From: Armatimonadota bacterium
GTDB taxonomy: Bacteria > Armatimonadota > HRBIN16
Assembly: GCA_026003195.1 (NCBI GenBank)
Contig: BPGU01000002.1
Span: 620,001 to 684,000 of the forward strand
Direction: 5' to 3'
Length of the DNA stretch: 64,000 bases
This document shows, piece by piece, positions 44,057-53,729 of the stretch. The first letter of the stretch is position 1. Each line of letters begins with the position of its first letter. The notes under the pieces are model-generated. The model saw only the letters and a program-made list of their open reading frames with translations, was not told where the DNA came from and made no database searches. The position numbers and the translations under genes were made by a program.

Positions 44057-46519
44057 CTATGTCGCCGCGGCGGCAGCTTGCTTCTCCTCTGCTTTCCTGC
44101 GGGCGCGACGCCTCGCCGTGCCGGTGGATACCACCAGTGCCTCCTTCAGCACCTCGTCGATAGTGTCCACGAACACGAAGCGCATCTGCTCGCGCACCTG
44201 CTGCGGCACGTCCTCGATCAGGTCCTTCTTGTTGCGCGAGGGCAGTATCACCGTTTCGATGCCTGCGCGATGCGCCGCCAGCACCTTCTCCTTGATACCA
44301 CCTACCGGCAGCACGCGCCCGGAAAGGGTAATCTCGCCCGTCATCGCCAGACGAGGCTGGACGCACCTGCCGGTGAGCAGAGACGCCAGCGCGGTCGCCA
44401 TGGTGATTCCTGCGGAAGGTCCGTCTTTGGGGATGGCGCCCGCAGGCACGTGGATATGCACGTCGTGCTTCTCGAAGAAGTTCGGGTCTATACCCAGCTC
44501 CTTCGCGTGACTGCGGATGTAGCTGAGGGCAGTTTGCGCCGACTCGCGCATCACATCGCCCAGCTGTCCGGTCAACTGCAGCCCCTTGCTACCGGGCATG
44601 AGCGTGGCTTCCACAAACACGATGTCGCCGCCGACAGGCGTCCACACCAGCCCAACCGCTACACCCGGCTGTGAGGTGCGCTCAGAAATCTCTTCGAACT
44701 CGAAGCGCGGTGCACCGAGGAACTCTTCCACTTTCGCCGCGTCGACTACCACCTTCTCGGTCTCCCCCTCGGCGAAGCGGCGTGCTACCTTGCGACACAC
44801 GGAGGCGATTTCACGCTCCAGATTCCGCACGCCCGCCTCGCGCGTGTAGCCGCGAATGATGGCACGGATGCCCTCCTCCGTCCACTCGATATGCTCCTGC
44901 TCGTTCAAGCCATGCTCCTGCATCTGGCGAGGGATAAGGTGGCGCCTGGCGATTTCCACCTTCTCATCCTCGGTATAGCCGGGGATTTCAATCACCTCCA
45001 TGCGGTCGCGCAGAGGCGGCAGGATAGTATCCAGCACGTTGGCGGTAGTGATGAACAACACCTTCGAAAGGTCAAAAGGCACATCCAGATAGTGGTCGCG
45101 GAACTGGCTGTTCTGTTCGGGGTCCAGCGCTTCCAGCAGGGCGGCGGACGGGTCGCCGCGAAAGTCCGCCCCCACCTTGTCTATCTCGTCCAGCATGAAG
45201 ACGGGGTTGTTGGAGCCGGCGCGCCGGATGCCCTGAATAATCTGTCCGGGCAGTGCGCCGATATAGGTGCGTCGGTGACCGCGAATCTCCGCCTCGTCGC
45301 GGATGCCTCCCAACGAGATACGCACGAACTTCCTGCCCAGCGCGCGGGCGATGGATCGCCCCAGGCTGGTCTTACCCACGCCGGGCGGTCCCACCAGACA
45401 CAGGATGGGCTGACGCATGGTGCCTTCGGTCTTGAACTTGCGCACGGCGAGGTACTCCAGAATGCGCTCCTTCACCTTTTCCAGCCCGTAGTGGTCTTCA
45501 TCCAGCACCTGACGCACCTGCGAGATGTCCAGATTGTCTTCGGTGGAGATGCTCCAGGGCAGCGCGACCATCGTTTCAATGTAAGTACGCGCCACAGTGT
45601 ACTCTGGTGAGGCGGAGGGGATACGCGATAGTCTATCCAGCTCGCGCAGTGCTTCTTTTTCCGCTTCGGGAGGCATTTTGGCTTCGGCGATTTTCTGGCG
45701 CAGCTCCTCGATTTGCGCCATGTTTTCATCCATTTCGCCCAGCTCGCGCTGAATGGCTTTGAGCTGTTCGCGCAGGTAGTACTCGCGCTGTGTCTTGCTA
45801 AGCTCGGAATGCACCTCCGACTGCAGCTTGCTGCCCAGCTCCAGCACCTCCACCTCTCGTGCCAGCATCTGCAGCAGCAAGCGCATTCGCTCCTTCAGGT
45901 CGAAGGTCTCCAGAACCTTCTGCTTGTCGGCGATAGAGAGAGGCAGATGCGCCGCCACCAGGTCGGTCAATACGTGCGGCTCGGTAACGTTGAGCGCGAT
46001 GCCCTCCAGCTCGTCGGGCAGGTTAGGCGAGAGCTGCACCACCTTCTGGAAAGAGGCGGCGATGTTTCGACGCAGCGCTTCAATCTCCAGACTATCCTCT
46101 TCACTAATCTGGGTAGGCTCCGGCACCACGCGCACCCGCACGCGCAGATAGGGCTGGGTTTGTACCGCCTCCAGTATCTCGATGCGGCTGATGCCCTGCG
46201 CGATCAGGCGGATGCCGTCGGGCATTTTGCCCATCATGCGGATCACCACCGCCGTGCCCACACGATAGACATCGTCCATCGTGGGCGATTCCACGGTGGG
46301 GTCCTTCATCGCCACCACCCCGATGATGCGATTGCCCCCTACCACCGAGTCGTCGATGAGCTTGATGGAGCTCTCCCTGCCGACGGCGATAGGCACAATC
46401 AGCACCGGAAACACCACTGTATCCCGAAGAGGCAGCAGGTTCAGCACCTCCGGGATTTCCATCCTCAGGTCCCTTTCGTTGTCGCTGCTCATCTTGACCG
46501 GGGTCTCTTCGTCTACCAT
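44057..46519 (-). CDS. lon: ATP-dependent protease Lon
   Basis: Cytoplasmic AAA+ serine protease that degrades misfolded and regulatory proteins. The 820-residue protein has the LON N-terminal domain ([23 protein letters not shown], about 27-225), a coiled-coil linker, the ATPase with [11 protein letters not shown] and FMLDEIDKV, and the C-terminal protease with the catalytic Ser in [15 protein letters not shown] and the Lys in [12 protein letters not shown]. Start at 46519 has GGAGG 4 nt upstream. It follows hsp20 by 23 nt, pairing small heat-shock protein and protease. Confidence 0.98.
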   Translation of the reverse strand: MVDEETPVKMSSDNERDLRMEIPEVLNLLPLRDTVVFPVLIVPIAVGRESSIKLIDDSVVGGNRIIGVVAMKDPTVESPTMDDVYRVGTAVVIRMMGKMPDGIRLIAQGISRIEILEAVQTQPYLRVRVRVVPEPTQISEEDSLEIEALRRNIAASFQKVVQLSPNLPDELEGIALNVTEPHVLTDLVAAHLPLSIADKQKVLETFDLKERMRLLLQMLAREVEVLELGSKLQSEVHSELSKTQREYYLREQLKAIQRELGEMDENMAQIEELRQKIAEAKMPPEAEKEALRELDRLSRIPSASPEYTVARTYIETMVALPWSISTEDNLDISQVRQVLDEDHYGLEKVKERILEYLAVRKFKTEGTMRQPILCLVGPPGVGKTSLGRSIARALGRKFVRISLGGIRDEAEIRGHRRTYIGALPGQIIQGIRRAGSNNPVFMLDEIDKVGADFRGDPSAALLEALDPEQNSQFRDHYLDVPFDLSKVLFITTANVLDTILPPLRDRMEVIEIPGYTEDEKVEIARRHLIPRQMQEHGLNEQEHIEWTEEGIRAIIRGYTREAGVRNLEREIASVCRKVARRFAEGETEKVVVDAAKVEEFLGAPRFEFEEISERTSQPGVAVGLVWTPVGGDIVFVEATLMPGSKGLQLTGQLGDVMRESAQTALSYIRSHAKELGIDPNFFEKHDVHIHVPAGAIPKDGPSAGITMATALASLLTGRCVQPRLAMTGEITLSGRVLPVGGIKEKVLAAHRAGIETVILPSRNKKDLIEDVPQQVREQMRFVFVDTIDEVLKEALVVSTGTARRRARRKAEEKQAAAAAT

Positions 46520-46542
46520 GTCGCCTCCCTCACTTTCATCCG

Positions 46543-47022
46543 CTATTCGCTTTCTCGCCCGCCTTCGGTGATAGGAATACGCCGGGTAGCTGGCGTCTCT
46601 TCCTGCACGCGCTTGGGAAGCCGCACCGTCAACACACCGTTACGATAGGTTGCCGTAATATTGTCACGTTCAATAGGTATGTCAGGAGGAAGTGTGACGT
46701 GGCGTTCAAACGGACCGTAATAGATTTCCAGTTGATAACACCGTACGCGCGCACGACGCTCCTCCTCGTCCTCCGCCCGTATGCCGGAAATCACCAGCGT
46801 CCTGTCGTCCCCGGACAAGGAGACGTTGATCCGGTCGGGTTGTACACCGGCGATCTCCGCCTTCACCACCAGCTCTTCTTCCGTTTCGCACACGTCGACG
46901 GGGGGTTGCCAGAACCGCTCGGCGGCACCCAGCGGACCAAACACGCTGAGTAAAGCCTCGTCGGATAGCCTTTGCATTTCCATCTCCATTTGTCGCAAAA
47001 TATCGCGATAGTTGCGCAACAC
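46543..47022 (-). CDS. Hsp20/alpha-crystallin small heat-shock protein
   Basis: ATP-independent holdase of 159 residues. The alpha-crystallin domain (about 45-135) includes [32 protein letters not shown] and the GVLTVRLPK motif, and the C-terminal extension holds the I-x-I anchor (RRIPIT). It lies 3 nt from the upstream TPR gene and 23 nt before lon, so it is co-transcribed with both. No CIRCE element is visible at its start, because the gene is internal to the operon. Confidence 0.95.
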   Translation of the reverse strand: MLRNYRDILRQMEMEMQRLSDEALLSVFGPLGAAERFWQPPVDVCETEEELVVKAEIAGVQPDRINVSLSGDDRTLVISGIRAEDEEERRARVRCYQLEIYYGPFERHVTLPPDIPIERDNITATYRNGVLTVRLPKRVQEETPATRRIPITEGGRESE

Positions 47023-47025
47023 CGC

Positions 47026-47625
47026 CTACCCTCCCTTACCGCCGTTCTGTTTGGTGTTTTTGAGATGTCGTCGAACCCGCTCCAGACCGCGTTGTATGTT
47101 CGCGTCATTGGCGTTCTTCTGAAGCAAACTGCTCCAGTGCTTTTCAGCTTCCTGCCACTTGCCCTGCCTTTCCAGACAGAAACCTATCATGCGCTGCACG
47201 TGCCAGTCGCCGGGCTGGATGCTGTCCGCCCGCCTGAGCCATTCCAGCGCGGGGTCCCACTTCCGGTTGACGAAGTAGGTCTCCGCAATCCGGTAACAGT
47301 AGCGTGCTTCGTTTTGCGGGTCCTCCCGGATGGCACGCTGGTATTCGGCGATGGCAGAATCCATGCCTCGATGCTGCTCATACATTGCCGCCAGCCCCTC
47401 ACGCGCTTCCACAAAGTGCGGATCCAGCTTCACCGCGTTCTGCATATGACGCATGGCGGCTTCAAAGTCGCCTTCATGATGCGCCCGTTCACTCAAGGCG
47501 AACTCCTCGTTGGCGCGCGCCTGTGCGCTGCGCAATACCCCTGTCGCGCGCAGTCCTAGCACGCTGGCAATCACGATGATGCCCAGCATCGCCAGTACCA
47601 GAGCACGCTTCATGACAGAATCCAT
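47026..47625 (-). CDS. membrane-anchored TPR protein
   Basis: 199 residues: an N-terminal membrane anchor or signal segment (VLAMLGIIVIASVLGLRATGV) followed by about four tetratricopeptide repeats (AHHEGDFEAAMRHMQNAVKLDP, AMYEQHRGMDSAIAEYQRAIREDP, and two more). Probably a periplasmic or membrane-surface protein-interaction scaffold. The ATG at 47625 has GGAGG 6 nt upstream. It lies between rnj and hsp20; function otherwise unknown. Confidence 0.85.
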   Translation of the reverse strand: MDSVMKRALVLAMLGIIVIASVLGLRATGVLRSAQARANEEFALSERAHHEGDFEAAMRHMQNAVKLDPHFVEAREGLAAMYEQHRGMDSAIAEYQRAIREDPQNEARYCYRIAETYFVNRKWDPALEWLRRADSIQPGDWHVQRMIGFCLERQGKWQEAEKHWSSLLQKNANDANIQRGLERVRRHLKNTKQNGGKGG

Positions 47626-47658
47626 CCTAAGCCTCCTGAACCGACTGGAGGCGCGTGG

Positions 47659-49341
47659 CTAAATCTCCATCACCACCGGAATCACCACCGGGCGACGCTT
47701 CATCCTCTGTTTCACTGCCCGCGTCACTATGCTGCGCACATCCGCCCGCACCGCGTCCCAGTCCGTCACTTCCGAAATATCTAGATCCTGCAGCTCCTGA
47801 AGCACCTGCTGACGCAGATGCTCGACGAACTGCGGCTCCTCCTCCTCGCTCACCGCCATCCCACGCAGGGTCACATCGGGGCCAGCCAGTATCTCGCCGG
47901 TCTCCTTGTCGATGCTCACAACCACCAGTACCAGTCCATCCTGTGCCAGGTGTCTGCGGTCGCGCAGCACCACGTCGCTGATGCCACTGTTGCCCCCGCT
48001 ATCCACCAGCACCCTGCCGACAGGAACCTTTTCACCAAACCTCGCGCCGGTCGGGTGCAGGTAAAGGGTATCCCCCAAATCCATCAGGAAGATGTTCTCC
48101 GCGGGGATGTTCATCTCCCGCGCCATCCGTGCATATTGTACCGCCATTCGGGGCTCGCCGTGCATGGGGATCACGTATTGGGGACGCACCAGTGCGAGCA
48201 TCATCTTCAGCTCTTCCTGATAAGCATGTCCCGAGACGTGCACCGGCTGCATCGGTGGATAGATGACATGCGCTCCCTTGCGGATGAGGCGGTTCACCGT
48301 ACGCCACACCAGGCTCTCGTTGCCCGGGATGGGCGTGGCAGAGAGGATCACCGTGTCACCGGGCTCGATCTGCACCGCCTTGTACTCGTCGCGGGAGATG
48401 CGTGTAAGGGCGGAAAGGGGTTCCCCCTGTGCGCCGGTGGCGAGGATAACCAGCTCGCGACTCTCGTATTGCCCAATCTGGTCGGTTCGGATGAGCGTAT
48501 CGGGCGGCAGCCACACGTAGCCCATCTCGATAGCGATTTCCAGATTCTGCTGCATACTGCGTCCCAGCACCGCCACCTTCTTGCCGTAGCGTGCCGCGGT
48601 ATCCAGCACCTGCTGCATCCGGTGGATGTTGGAGGCGAACATGGTAACGAGGATACGCCCCGGCGCCTCGCGGAAGATACGGTCGTACGCTGCGCCCACC
48701 ACGCGCTCCGAAGGGGTAACTCCGGGCTTCTCGGCGTTGGTGCTGTCCGATACCAGCGCCAGCACGCCCTCTTCGCCCAGCTGCCCGAAACGCGCCGCAT
48801 CGAAACGCCATTCGTCTATCGGCGTGTGGTCTATCTTGAAATCGCTGACGAACACCACCCGCCCGACCGGCGTTTCGATATTGAGCGCAACCGTTTCGGG
48901 GATGCTGTGCGTGACGCGCACCGGTTCCACAAAGAAAGGGCCGATGGGAATGCGGTCGCCGGGCGCGTACTCGCGCAGATCGAGCTGTGAAAGCGGCAAC
49001 CGCTCGCTCAGTTTGGCGCGCACCAGCCCCATCGTCAGGCGTGTGCCCCACACCGGCACGTTGATTTCGGACAGCACGTAGGGTAGTGCGCCCACGTGGT
49101 CTTCGTGCCCATGCGTCAGCACGATGCCTCGCACGCGGTCGGCGTTCTCGCGCAGGTAGGTGATGTCGGGTATCACGATGTCCACGCCATACACGTCGTC
49201 AAACGGGAACGCCAGACCGCAATCCACTACCAGTATCTCCCCACCGAACTGCACCACGGTGAGGTTCTTGCCGATTTCGCCCGTTCCGCCCAGCGGAATC
49301 AGCGCGATGCTCTCTTCGTAGGGAAAAGTGTCTTCGCTCAC
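47659..49341 (-). CDS. rnj: ribonuclease J
   Basis: Metallo-beta-lactamase/beta-CASP endo- and 5'-exoribonuclease for mRNA decay and rRNA maturation. 560 residues, usual length. Metal motif LTHGHEDHVGALPY, beta-CASP motifs FVSDFKIDHTPID, SDSTNAEKPG and HVSGHAYQEEL, and the C-terminal domain ending RRPVVIPVVMEI. The GTG start overlaps the dapA stop by 4 nt. Neighbouring dapA-rnj linkage is common in bacteria. No RNase E gene is in the window. Confidence 0.97.
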   Translation of the reverse strand: MSEDTFPYEESIALIPLGGTGEIGKNLTVVQFGGEILVVDCGLAFPFDDVYGVDIVIPDITYLRENADRVRGIVLTHGHEDHVGALPYVLSEINVPVWGTRLTMGLVRAKLSERLPLSQLDLREYAPGDRIPIGPFFVEPVRVTHSIPETVALNIETPVGRVVFVSDFKIDHTPIDEWRFDAARFGQLGEEGVLALVSDSTNAEKPGVTPSERVVGAAYDRIFREAPGRILVTMFASNIHRMQQVLDTAARYGKKVAVLGRSMQQNLEIAIEMGYVWLPPDTLIRTDQIGQYESRELVILATGAQGEPLSALTRISRDEYKAVQIEPGDTVILSATPIPGNESLVWRTVNRLIRKGAHVIYPPMQPVHVSGHAYQEELKMMLALVRPQYVIPMHGEPRMAVQYARMAREMNIPAENIFLMDLGDTLYLHPTGARFGEKVPVGRVLVDSGGNSGISDVVLRDRRHLAQDGLVLVVVSIDKETGEILAGPDVTLRGMAVSEEEEPQFVEHLRQQVLQELQDLDISEVTDWDAVRADVRSIVTRAVKQRMKRRPVVIPVVMEI

Positions 49342-50225
49342 TGCAGTAACCCGTAGTCTCTCAATGCTTTTCGGACGATCTCTTTCTCCTTCTCATTCGC
49401 TTCTACCAGCGGTAGACGTACGCCTCCCACGTTCGCCCCCAGCATATTCAGAGCCGCTTTCACGGGCACGGGATTCGTGGTGCAGAACAGCGCCTTGAAC
49501 AGCGGAAGCATCCGGTGATGCAGACTCTTCGCCTCCTGCACCCGACCGGCGAAGAAGGCTTCGCACATGCGCCGGATGTCGCGCCCGACCACATGCGACG
49601 CCACGCTGACCACGCCCACTCCACCGACCGCCAGTAGGGGAAGCGTGAGCGAGTCGTCGCCGCTGTACACCACAAAGCCTTCCGGTGCATTCGCGCAAAT
49701 CTCGGACATCTGGTTGAGGTTGCCGCTGGCTTCCTTCACTGCCACGATGTTGTGCACTTCCGCCAGACGCAGCAGGGTGGCAGGTTCCACATTGACCCCG
49801 GTGCGCCCGGGGATGTTGTAAATCATCACAGGCAGGTCTACCGCGTGCGCGATGGTTTTGAAGTGCTGATACAGTCCCTCCTGGGAGGGGCGGTTGTAGT
49901 ACGGCGCAACCAGCAGCAGACCGTCCACCCCCGCGCGCTCCGCCTCCTGGCTCAGGCGTACCGACTCGGCGGTATCGTAGGTACTGGTGCCTGCCAACAC
50001 CGCTGCGCGGTTGCCCACTGCCTCCTTCACCTTGCGAAACAGGGTCACTTTCTCTTCGTGCGTCAGGGTGGGCGATTCGCCGGTGGTTCCGCTCACCACC
50101 AGCCCGGTAGAGCCCGTCTGCACCAGCAGCTCCGCCAGCGCCTGTGCTGCGTCGTAGTTCACTTCTAAGTCTTCGTTGAAGGGGGTGACCATCGCGGTCA
50201 CCACCGGTCCCCAGTTCACCTGCAT
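49338..50225 (-). CDS. dapA: 4-hydroxy-tetrahydrodipicolinate synthase
   Basis: Condenses aspartate semialdehyde with pyruvate in lysine and DAP synthesis. The 295-residue TIM barrel has VSGTTGESPTLTHEEK, the catalytic Tyr in YNIPGRTGVN, the Schiff-base Lys in IVAVKEASGN, and YSGDDSLTLPLL. It follows asd by 10 nt, so the first two DAP steps after aspartyl phosphate are made together; dapF lies 28 kb away in the other operon. Confidence 0.97.
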   Translation of the reverse strand: MQVNWGPVVTAMVTPFNEDLEVNYDAAQALAELLVQTGSTGLVVSGTTGESPTLTHEEKVTLFRKVKEAVGNRAAVLAGTSTYDTAESVRLSQEAERAGVDGLLLVAPYYNRPSQEGLYQHFKTIAHAVDLPVMIYNIPGRTGVNVEPATLLRLAEVHNIVAVKEASGNLNQMSEICANAPEGFVVYSGDDSLTLPLLAVGGVGVVSVASHVVGRDIRRMCEAFFAGRVQEAKSLHHRMLPLFKALFCTTNPVPVKAALNMLGANVGGVRLPLVEANEKEKEIVRKALRDYGLLQ

Positions 50226-50235
50226 CGCTTCCTCC

Positions 50236-51255
50236 TTAGAACCAGCCTCGGGCGATCATCCCTTCGGCGATCTGCACGGCGTTGAGAGCTGCGCCTTTGA
50301 GCAGCTGGTCACCGCTCACGAACAGGTCCAACGCCAGCGGGTTGGAGACATCCTCCCGGATGCGCCCCACCAGCACCTCTTCACACTCGCTTGCCTCAAT
50401 GGGCATGGGGAAGTGGTTGCGCTCGCGGTCGTCCACCAGCTTCACGCCGGGGAACGCGCCCAGAGCCTCTCGTGCCTCCTGCACACTGGGGCGATGCTGC
50501 GCGAACTCGATATTGATGCTTTCCGAGTGCGCCCGCAGCACCGGCACGCGCACGCAGGTGGCGGTAATCGCCAGGTCCGGCTCGTGCAGGATCTTACGGC
50601 TCTCGTGGATCATCTTCCACTCCTCTTCGTTGTATCCCCATTCGTTGATGGCGGAGTTGTGACTGAAGAGGTTGAAGGCTATCTGGTGAGGCAGCACGCG
50701 CGGCGTGACCTCTTTACCCTCCAGCACCGCCGCCGTCTGGTCTATCAGCTCCTGCATCGCCTGCGCGCCTGCACCGCTGGCGGACTGGTAGGTGCTCACC
50801 ACAATGCGCCGAACCCTGCTCAGCCGATGCAGAGGTGCTACCGCCATCAGCAGGATGATGGTGGAGCAGTTGGGGTTGGCGATAATGCCCTGGTGCTCGC
50901 GGGCGTCATCGAGGTTAATCTCCGGCACCACCAGCGGCACCTGCGGGTCCATCCGAAACGCGGAGGAGTTATCGATCACCACCGCACCTGCGCGTACCGC
51001 CGCCGGTGCGAACTGCCTGCTGCGCGACGCCCCCGCCGAGAAAAAGGCAATCTGCACGCCGTCAAACGAGTCTTCGGTGAGGCGTTGTACCGTGAAGGTT
51101 TCGCCCGCGAAGGTCATCTTTTTGCCTTCGGAACGCTCGCTGGCTAACAGTCTCAACGAGGCAATAGGGAAACGGTGTTTTTCGAGCACGCGCAAGAACT
51201 CCGTGCCCACCGCGCCGGTCGCCCCGGCAATAGCCACATGGTATCCTGAACTCAT
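50236..51255 (-). CDS. asd: aspartate-semialdehyde dehydrogenase
   Basis: NADPH-dependent reduction of aspartyl phosphate. The 339-residue protein has the Rossmann motif IAGATGAVGTEFLRVLE, the catalytic Cys in IIANPNCSTIILL, the Gln in YQSASGAGAQAMQEL, and the substrate Arg/His region TCVRVPVLRAHSESI. First gene of the leftward operon asd-dapA-rnj-TPR-hsp20-lon. Confidence 0.97.
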   Translation of the reverse strand: MSSGYHVAIAGATGAVGTEFLRVLEKHRFPIASLRLLASERSEGKKMTFAGETFTVQRLTEDSFDGVQIAFFSAGASRSRQFAPAAVRAGAVVIDNSSAFRMDPQVPLVVPEINLDDAREHQGIIANPNCSTIILLMAVAPLHRLSRVRRIVVSTYQSASGAGAQAMQELIDQTAAVLEGKEVTPRVLPHQIAFNLFSHNSAINEWGYNEEEWKMIHESRKILHEPDLAITATCVRVPVLRAHSESINIEFAQHRPSVQEAREALGAFPGVKLVDDRERNHFPMPIEASECEEVLVGRIREDVSNPLALDLFVSGDQLLKGAALNAVQIAEGMIARGWF

Positions 51256-51288
51256 GCTTCTCCTTCCTCTCCGTGTGTGGACAGTAAT

Positions 51289-51318
51289 AGTTTATCCCTT
51301 TTGGGGAAGGAAGGTCAA
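51289..51318 (-). promoter_or_regulatory. sigma-70 promoter of the asd operon
   Basis: Minus-strand TTGACC (51313-51318), 18-nt spacer, TAAACT (51289-51294), 34 nt before the asd ATG. Confidence 0.55.
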
Positions 51319-51527
51319 CCTGGCAGGTGACAGCGGTTGCGACGAGCCAGCCTGGAGACGTTATCAGGCGTTTGCGCATCCCGCGCATTGTGTGCATCTG
51401 TTGTCCCCACTGGTACTACGGGCATAAGCCCAAAAGCAACGAGAAAAGCGAGCATTTGTCTTCTCAGCAGTTTGGAACACCAGACACCTGCGGTATGTTG
51501 CGGTTTGTTTCATTTTCTTTCGGCTTG

Positions 51528-51787
51528 TCAATCTTTTCAGGGGATGAATGCTCAGGTCTGGGGAGTTTGAAAGTGTTGCGCGAATGCGCCTCCAAGAGGC
51601 AGGAGTTGTAGTTTTTTCACCGACCACTTCGCCGTTGCCAGAATGCATCCTCCTTCTCGCTTCCCTCTCAATGCCTCTGCTACCTCAGTATCTCTAAAAA
51701 CTGACGGGCTCGCTCCGAAACACTGGGGACATTCATCTCCACTGCCTGCTCCCACGCCCTGCGAGCCTCAGCATAGCGATTCAGGAG
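51528..51787. repeat. duplicated remnants of a TPR gene
   Basis: 51528-51546 is an exact 19-bp repeat of 53110-53128, with weaker similarity beyond it. 51608-51787, which covers the 3' end of the intact TPR gene and its downstream flank, recurs nearly identically at 52705-52886. The rest of the 424-bp gap 51256-51679 holds no recognisable gene. Confidence 0.75.
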
Positions 51788-52684
51788 GTATAGCGCATTG
51801 CCCTTGTTGAACATCGCCCTCGCCACCTGCTCCCTTATCCCAGGTTCTGGGGCACCCCCAAACCGACGAACCACTTCCTCATAGACGGCAATCTCTTCCT
51901 GATAAAGCCCACGTTTCGAAAGCGCAGCGCTCTTGTTGACCATCGCACTCGCCACAGCCTCCCTTATCCCAGGTTCTGGGGCACCCCCAAATTGACGAAC
52001 CACTTCCTCACAAACGGCAATCGCTTCCTGATGAAGCCCCATTATTCCAAGCATAGCGCCCTTGCTGACCATCGCCTTCGCCACAGCCTCCCTTATCCCA
52101 GGTTCTGGGGCACCTCCAAACCGACGAACCACTTCCTCACAAACGGCAATCGCTTCCTGATGAAGCCCCATTATTCCAAGCACAGCGCCCTTGCTGACCA
52201 TCGCCCTCGCCACAGCCTCCCTTATCCCAGGTTCTGGGGCACCCCCAAACCGACGAACCACTTCCTCAAAAACGGCAATCGCTTCCTGATGAAGCCCAAG
52301 TTCCGCAAGCGCAAAGCCCTTGTTGAACATCGCCCTCGCCACAGCCTCCCTTATCCCAGGTTCTGGGGCACCTCCAAACCGACGAACCACTTCCTCACAA
52401 ACGGCAATCGCTTCCTGATAAAGCCCACGTTCCCCAAGCGCAGCGCTCTTGTTGAGCATCGCACCCGCCACAGCCTCCCTTATCACAGCTTCTGGGGCAC
52501 CCCCAAATTGACGAACCACTTCCTCATAGACGGCAATCGCTTCCTGATGGCGCTCACGTTCCCCAAGCGCAGCGCCCTTGTTGACCATCGCACCCGCCGC
52601 CTGCTCCCTTCCAAACCAAACTACCCATCGCCTCTTTATTGCCTGCATCAACCTTTTCACCCAACTGCCTTCTTTCAAGAACAT
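51680..52684 (-). CDS. TPR protein with six near-identical 43-residue repeats
   Basis: 334 residues consisting almost wholly of TPR units of the form KGA.LGE.GLHQEAIAVCEEVVRRFGGAPEPGIREAVA, repeated every 129 bp with few changes, capped by ALYLLNRYAEARRAWEQAVEMN. No signal peptide or membrane segment. These arrays are common protein-interaction modules in Armatimonadota and cyanobacteria; a specific role is unknown. The AAGGAGG is 13 nt from this ATG and closer to an out-of-frame ATG, so the start is uncertain. The array likely varies by slippage. Confidence 0.8.
   Translation of the reverse strand: MFLKEGSWVKRLMQAIKRRWVVWFGREQAAGAMVNKGAALGERERHQEAIAVYEEVVRQFGGAPEAVIREAVAGAMLNKSAALGERGLYQEAIAVCEEVVRRFGGAPEPGIREAVARAMFNKGFALAELGLHQEAIAVFEEVVRRFGGAPEPGIREAVARAMVSKGAVLGIMGLHQEAIAVCEEVVRRFGGAPEPGIREAVAKAMVSKGAMLGIMGLHQEAIAVCEEVVRQFGGAPEPGIREAVASAMVNKSAALSKRGLYQEEIAVYEEVVRRFGGAPEPGIREQVARAMFNKGNALYLLNRYAEARRAWEQAVEMNVPSVSERARQFLEILR
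51830..52600. repeat. 129-bp tandem repeats (coding)
   Basis: The same landmark (...cttatcc) ends at 51840, 51969, 52098, 52227, 52356 and 52485, giving an exact 129-bp period for six units within the TPR gene. Confidence 0.9.
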
Positions 52685-52766
52685 TTTTCCTCATCGTCCT
52701 CCTTGTAGTTTTTTTTCAGTTACCACTTCGCCGTTGCCAGAATGCATCCTCCTTCTCGCTTCCCTC

Positions 52767-53183
52767 TCAATGCCCCTGCTGCCTCAGCATCTCTAAAAAC
52801 GGACGGGCTCGCTCCGAAACACTGGGGACATTCATCTCCACTGCCTGCTCCCACGCCCTGCGAGCCTCAGCATAGCGATTCAGGAAATGTAGCAAAACGC
52901 CCTTGTTGACCATCGCCTTCGCTACCTGCTTCCTTTCCTCATCGCCAGCCAAAGGGTGTCCACCTGCACGGAAGCCGCCCGATGGCAACCCGATACACAG
53001 GGCACAGCCGCGCATGATGCCTTCACCCGACCGCTGGCAAGACGGTCTTCCGATCCTGAAGGCGATAGGCGCTTTGGGCTGGCACTTTCTGACGAGGCTC
53101 AAAAGCAACTCAATCTTTTCAGGGGATGGGGGCTCAGTTCTGGAGGAGTTTGGGCAAAGGTATTGCTGGCGAGCGCGTCCCAA
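52767..53183 (-). pseudogene. remnant of a second TPR gene
   Basis: The last ~55 codons (VAKAMVNKGVLLHFLNRYAEARRAWEQAVEMN...) duplicate the C-terminal cap of the neighbouring TPR gene, followed by the same flank. Upstream of that the frame is Cys/Pro/Arg-rich and non-TPR. One TPR cap without the array suggests deletion of the repeats after gene duplication. Confidence 0.6.
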
Positions 53184-53198
53184 AGAGGCGGGAGGTGG

Positions 53199-53714
53199 TC
53201 AGCCTGTTCGTCGGGATGGATACGGCACAGTTGTCGGAACCGAGTAAGGTGTTGTGTGCAGTACCATGGTCATCCTGCAACCTCTGTATCGTTCCACACC
53301 TTTCGCCAAACCAACGCCAAAATCGCCAAGTTTGCGCACAACATAGACAGCACCCCTCCCTTTCCCTTGCATGACGAAGATACCCATCTCCACCAGAGCC
53401 TTCAGGTCTAATCGGGCGCCCTCATCGGAAAGCCCGGTAAGCTGCCGGTAATTGCGATTGGTGATGCTCCCGCGTTCCTTCACATAGAGCACCGCTTGAA
53501 TCTGCCGTTCACTCAATCCCAACATCCGCAGCCGTTCGGGAGTGTAGGGGTCTTTGCTGAAGACCACACGCACGCCCCCCTGCCAGTTCTGAAACTCCGG
53601 CTGCGGCAAGCCCTGCTCCTGGCACAGCCGCACCATGCGCGTCGTGCCCGTGCCCCAGCGCTCGATGATGCCGGCAAAGTAGAAGGCTTGTGCGATAAGC
53701 GGGTTACGAAGCAC
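53199..53714 (-). pseudogene. truncated ATP-binding/AlbA_2 (RecG-like) transcription regulator, C-terminal part
   Basis: Starts abruptly at RNPLIAQAFYFAGIIERWG followed by GTGTTRMV, the motif that sits near residue 350 in ATP-binding proteins with an AlbA_2 N-terminus, then carries a winged helix (LSERQIQAVLYVKERGSITNRNYRQLTGLSDEGARLDLKALV). The N-terminal two thirds are missing: the frame is cut where hypE ends (53730). The last ~45 residues look like read-through into flanking DNA. Probably non-functional. Confidence 0.7.
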
Positions 53715-53729
53715 CGAAGTGTCGCATCC

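Noticed and set aside
47818-48990. 390-codon rightward frame
   Set aside because: Antisense shadow of RNase J; His-rich composition from the complementary codons.
52767-52886. Repeats as a CRISPR array
   Set aside because: The 129-bp period repeats are coding TPR units without spacer-repeat structure.
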